This document shows, one piece after another, positions 62,485 to 64,000 of a stretch of DNA of 64,000 nucleotides; positions within the stretch are counted from its first letter, which is position 1, and each line of letters starts with the position of its first letter. The notes beneath the pieces are model-generated. The model did no database searches. It saw only the letters and a program-made list of their open reading frames with translations, and had not been told where the DNA came from. The DNA comes from Limenecus sp048360435 (GTDB taxonomy: Bacteria > Cyanobacteriota > Vampirovibrionia > Gastranaerophilales > Gastranaerophilaceae), in NCBI GenBank assembly GCA_048360435.1, contig DBGCOP010000017.1, forward strand, positions 62,001 to 126,000. Direction: 5' to 3'. The position numbers and the translations under genes were made by a program.

Positions 62485-62530
62485 ACAATTCTCCTTTCGG
62501 CATATCCTATTTACATCCTGTAAATTTAAA

Positions 62531-62559
62531 TAGACTGTTCTATCATCTATTTAGACTGT
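62531..62559. repeat. Short direct repeat upstream of a flagellin gene
   Basis: The octamer TAGACTGT occurs at 62531-62538 and 62552-62559, 21 bp (two helical turns) apart, 47-75 bp upstream of the flagellin start at 62484. This spacing suits a dimeric activator. AT-rich flanks and short length leave room for chance. Confidence 0.3.
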
Positions 62560-62654
62560 GTGAATTTTTTCCTGTTCTTTACGTATTTATAATAACTTTT
62601 TGTCCATGCAAACTTAATTCTTACAAAGTTTGAGATTTCTAATACTAAAGTGGT

Positions 62655-62681
62655 AAAAAAAGCCGGAGATTTCTCTCCGGC
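62655..62681 (-). terminator. Terminator of the second clustered flagellin gene
   Basis: Perfect stem GCCGGAGA / TCTCCGGC with a four-base loop (TTTC), preceded on the plus strand by a run of A that becomes a T run after the hairpin in the minus-strand transcript. It is 41 bp past the stop of the flagellin at 62723. Confidence 0.85.
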
Positions 62682-62722
62682 GGTAATTATCGTTAACTAT
62701 CTATTGTTTTTGTGTAAAGAAC

Positions 62723-63565
62723 TTATTGTCTGACTAATGTTAATGCCATAGAAGGCAGTTGATTAGCCTGCACAAGCAGCGTTGCCGAAGTTTGCTGCAA
62801 GATTTGAGCTTTTGTATAATTAGCAGATTCTTCAGCTATATCAGCATCCACAATTGTAGATTTTGCGGCTGTTGCATTTTCAATTGTTGTAACAAGAGAA
62901 TCCTGTGCTGATGTAAGTCTGTTCTCTGTCGCACCAATTGTTGCCTTTCTTGCAGCAACATTACTAATAGCTGTATCAACTTTAGCTAAAAGAGCAGTAG
63001 CATCAGCAGTGGAAGCAAAAGTTGCAGTAGCTGAACCTACAAGAGTTGCTGCATCTGCTTTAGCAAATACATCTTTTGTCACGGCTATGCGGTCATTTGT
63101 AGTTCCATTTGCACCTACTTGAAGGGTTAAATCCGTGGTGATAGTGCCATCTAGGAGTTTTTTACCGTTAAAATCAGCCGATGCAGATATTCTTGTAATT
63201 TCAGCAAGACGTGCATCAATTTCATTTTTCATAGCAGTATAAGACTTTGCATCATAAACACCGTTTGCACCTTGTACACAAAGGTCTCTAATACGAAGAA
63301 GGTTTTCATTAATTACATCAAGATTACCTTCAACAGTCTGCAAAACATTGATACCTGTTGCTACATTTGATTGGGCAATTTTGGAGCCTCTGATTTGAGT
63401 TTCAAGATTGTTTGCAACGAACATACCTGCGGCATCATCTGCTGCACGATTGATTTTTAAACCTGTTGACATTCTTTCAAGTGCTGTATTCAAAGAATTC
63501 GTTGCATTGGTTAAATTTCTTTGGGTCTTCAATGAAGACATATTTGTATTAACTATAATCGCCAT
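62723..63565 (-). CDS. Flagellin
   Basis: A 280-aa flagellin very similar at both ends to its neighbours: VNTNMSSLKTQRNLTNATNS, LERMSTGLKINRAADDAAGM and LVTTIENATAAKSTIVDADI, AEESANYTKAQILQQT, ending PSMALTLVRQ. It has one cysteine (IRDLCVQGANGVYDAKSYTA). The centre (KADAATLVGSATATFASTAD) is short and Ala/Thr-rich. It starts 23 bp after the stop of the flagellin at 63589, with AAGGA before the ATG, so the two are likely one transcript. The duplication gives potential for recombination between copies. Confidence 0.93.
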   Translation of the reverse strand: MAIIVNTNMSSLKTQRNLTNATNSLNTALERMSTGLKINRAADDAAGMFVANNLETQIRGSKIAQSNVATGINVLQTVEGNLDVINENLLRIRDLCVQGANGVYDAKSYTAMKNEIDARLAEITRISASADFNGKKLLDGTITTDLTLQVGANGTTNDRIAVTKDVFAKADAATLVGSATATFASTADATALLAKVDTAISNVAARKATIGATENRLTSAQDSLVTTIENATAAKSTIVDADIAEESANYTKAQILQQTSATLLVQANQLPSMALTLVRQ

Positions 63566-63588
63566 AACTATATTCCTTTATATTAAAT

Positions 63589-64000
63589 CTACTGAATCAA
63601 ACTTATTGCCAGTGCAGGAAGTTGGTTAGCCTGTACAAGCAGTGTTGCGGAGGTTTGTTGTAATATTTGTGCCTTTGTATAATTTGCTGATTCTTCAGCA
63701 ATATCCGCATCCATGATTGTAGATTTTGCTGCTGTTGCATTTTCAATTGTTGTTGTTAAAGATTCCTGCGCAGAGCTCAACCTGTTTTGAATTGCACCTA
63801 TTGTTGCTTTACTTGTTGATACAGTACCAATTGCTGTATCCATTGTTGCAATCATTGCCTGAGCATTCGCCTGCGTAAAATTAGCAGAATCGCTTGGTTT
63901 TGTAACAGCAATAGTCTGGAAAATAGTATTTGCAACCTTAATTTGGTCATTTGCTGTTCCGTTTGCGCCAACCTGAAGGGTCATACCGTCTTTTCCAAGA
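63589..64000 (-). CDS. Flagellin, N-terminal part beyond the window
   Basis: Only the last 136 codons are inside. The fragment contains LGKDGMTLQVGANGTANDQI, then KATIGAIQNRLSSAQESLTT, TIENATAAKSTIMDADIAEE and SANYTKAQILQQTSATLLVQ, ending PALAISLIQ. Its sequence is nearly the same as the other two in the cluster over the last 60 residues. The frame is open to the window edge. This is the third flagellin of the cluster, first in transcription order among those seen. Confidence 0.92.
   Translation of the reverse strand, partial: LGKDGMTLQVGANGTANDQIKVANTIFQTIAVTKPSDSANFTQANAQAMIATMDTAIGTVSTSKATIGAIQNRLSSAQESLTTTIENATAAKSTIMDADIAEESANYTKAQILQQTSATLLVQANQLPALAISLIQ

Noticed and set aside
1..64000. 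CRISPR arrays, insertion sequences, integrases or prophage structural genes
   Set aside because: No regularly spaced repeats, transposase or integrase motifs were seen in the frames or intergenic parts.

Overview
The window is AT-rich bacterial DNA, densely coding, with no ribosomal RNA, insertion sequence or CRISPR array that I can see. The best lineage clue is RNA polymerase: after rpoB the beta' subunit is encoded by two genes, rpoC1 (gamma, about 572 aa) and rpoC2 (about 1278 aa), and RpoC2 carries a very large insertion in the trigger loop. That split is the hallmark of Cyanobacteria and their relatives. There are no photosynthesis genes here. Instead there are flagellins, a flagellar export operon, many TPR proteins, two-component and cyclic-di-GMP regulators, low GC and sugar-salvage genes. 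I therefore infer a non-photosynthetic cyanobacterial relative of the Melainabacteria/Vampirovibrionia type, possibly gut Gastranaerophilales; this is inference, not a database result.

Layout. 1-5.1 kb: end of rsmE, a divergent flagellin, a GAF-like/GGDEF cyclase, a membrane TPR protein and the tmRNA gene ssrA, whose 3' end is repeated 102 bp downstream. 5.1-16.6 kb: accessory-looking genes: a nine-fold helix-turn-helix repeat protein, an AlkD-type glycosylase, a glycosyltransferase/radical SAM pair, three small XRE regulators, a kinase-like protein with helical repeats, LOG, Hsp20, MdaB, uracil-DNA glycosylase and a YjfB-like motility protein. 16.8-22 kb: large lineage-specific hypotheticals and a TPR-metallopeptidase. 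22-31.3 kb: an ECF sigma/anti-sigma pair, glycosyltransferase, HD-GYP phosphodiesterase, TPR lipo/secretory protein, two LuxR-type response regulators, pentapeptide protein and DJ-1 family protein. 31.4-35.5 kb: flagellar switch/export operon (fliY-like, fliO, fliP, fliQ, a pilus-N-domain protein, fliR), met tail-to-tail by a calpain-like cysteine protease. 36-44.6 kb: HNH nuclease, orphan ABC components, hybrid histidine kinase, Slt-type lytic transglycosylase, M48 peptidase and a decayed gene. 44.7-56.1 kb: rpoB-rpoC1-rpoC2 and rlmB-rpoD, all on the minus strand. 56.2-64 kb: a PilM-PilN fusion, PilO, agmatinase, a 58-aa small protein, nanE plus ROK kinase, and three clustered flagellins.

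The genes suggest a motile, piliated heterotroph with extensive signalling. Several proteins look like possible exported effectors (calpain-like, kinase-like, TPR-metallopeptidase, tandem-HTH). None of these four has an obvious Sec signal. Three share a short N-terminal motif built around Ser/Ala-Phe-Gly/Lys/Ser. The fliY-like gene carries a strong internal ribosome binding site that would give a separate FliN-like product, as known in SpaO/YscQ proteins. These are the main candidates for something not yet described.
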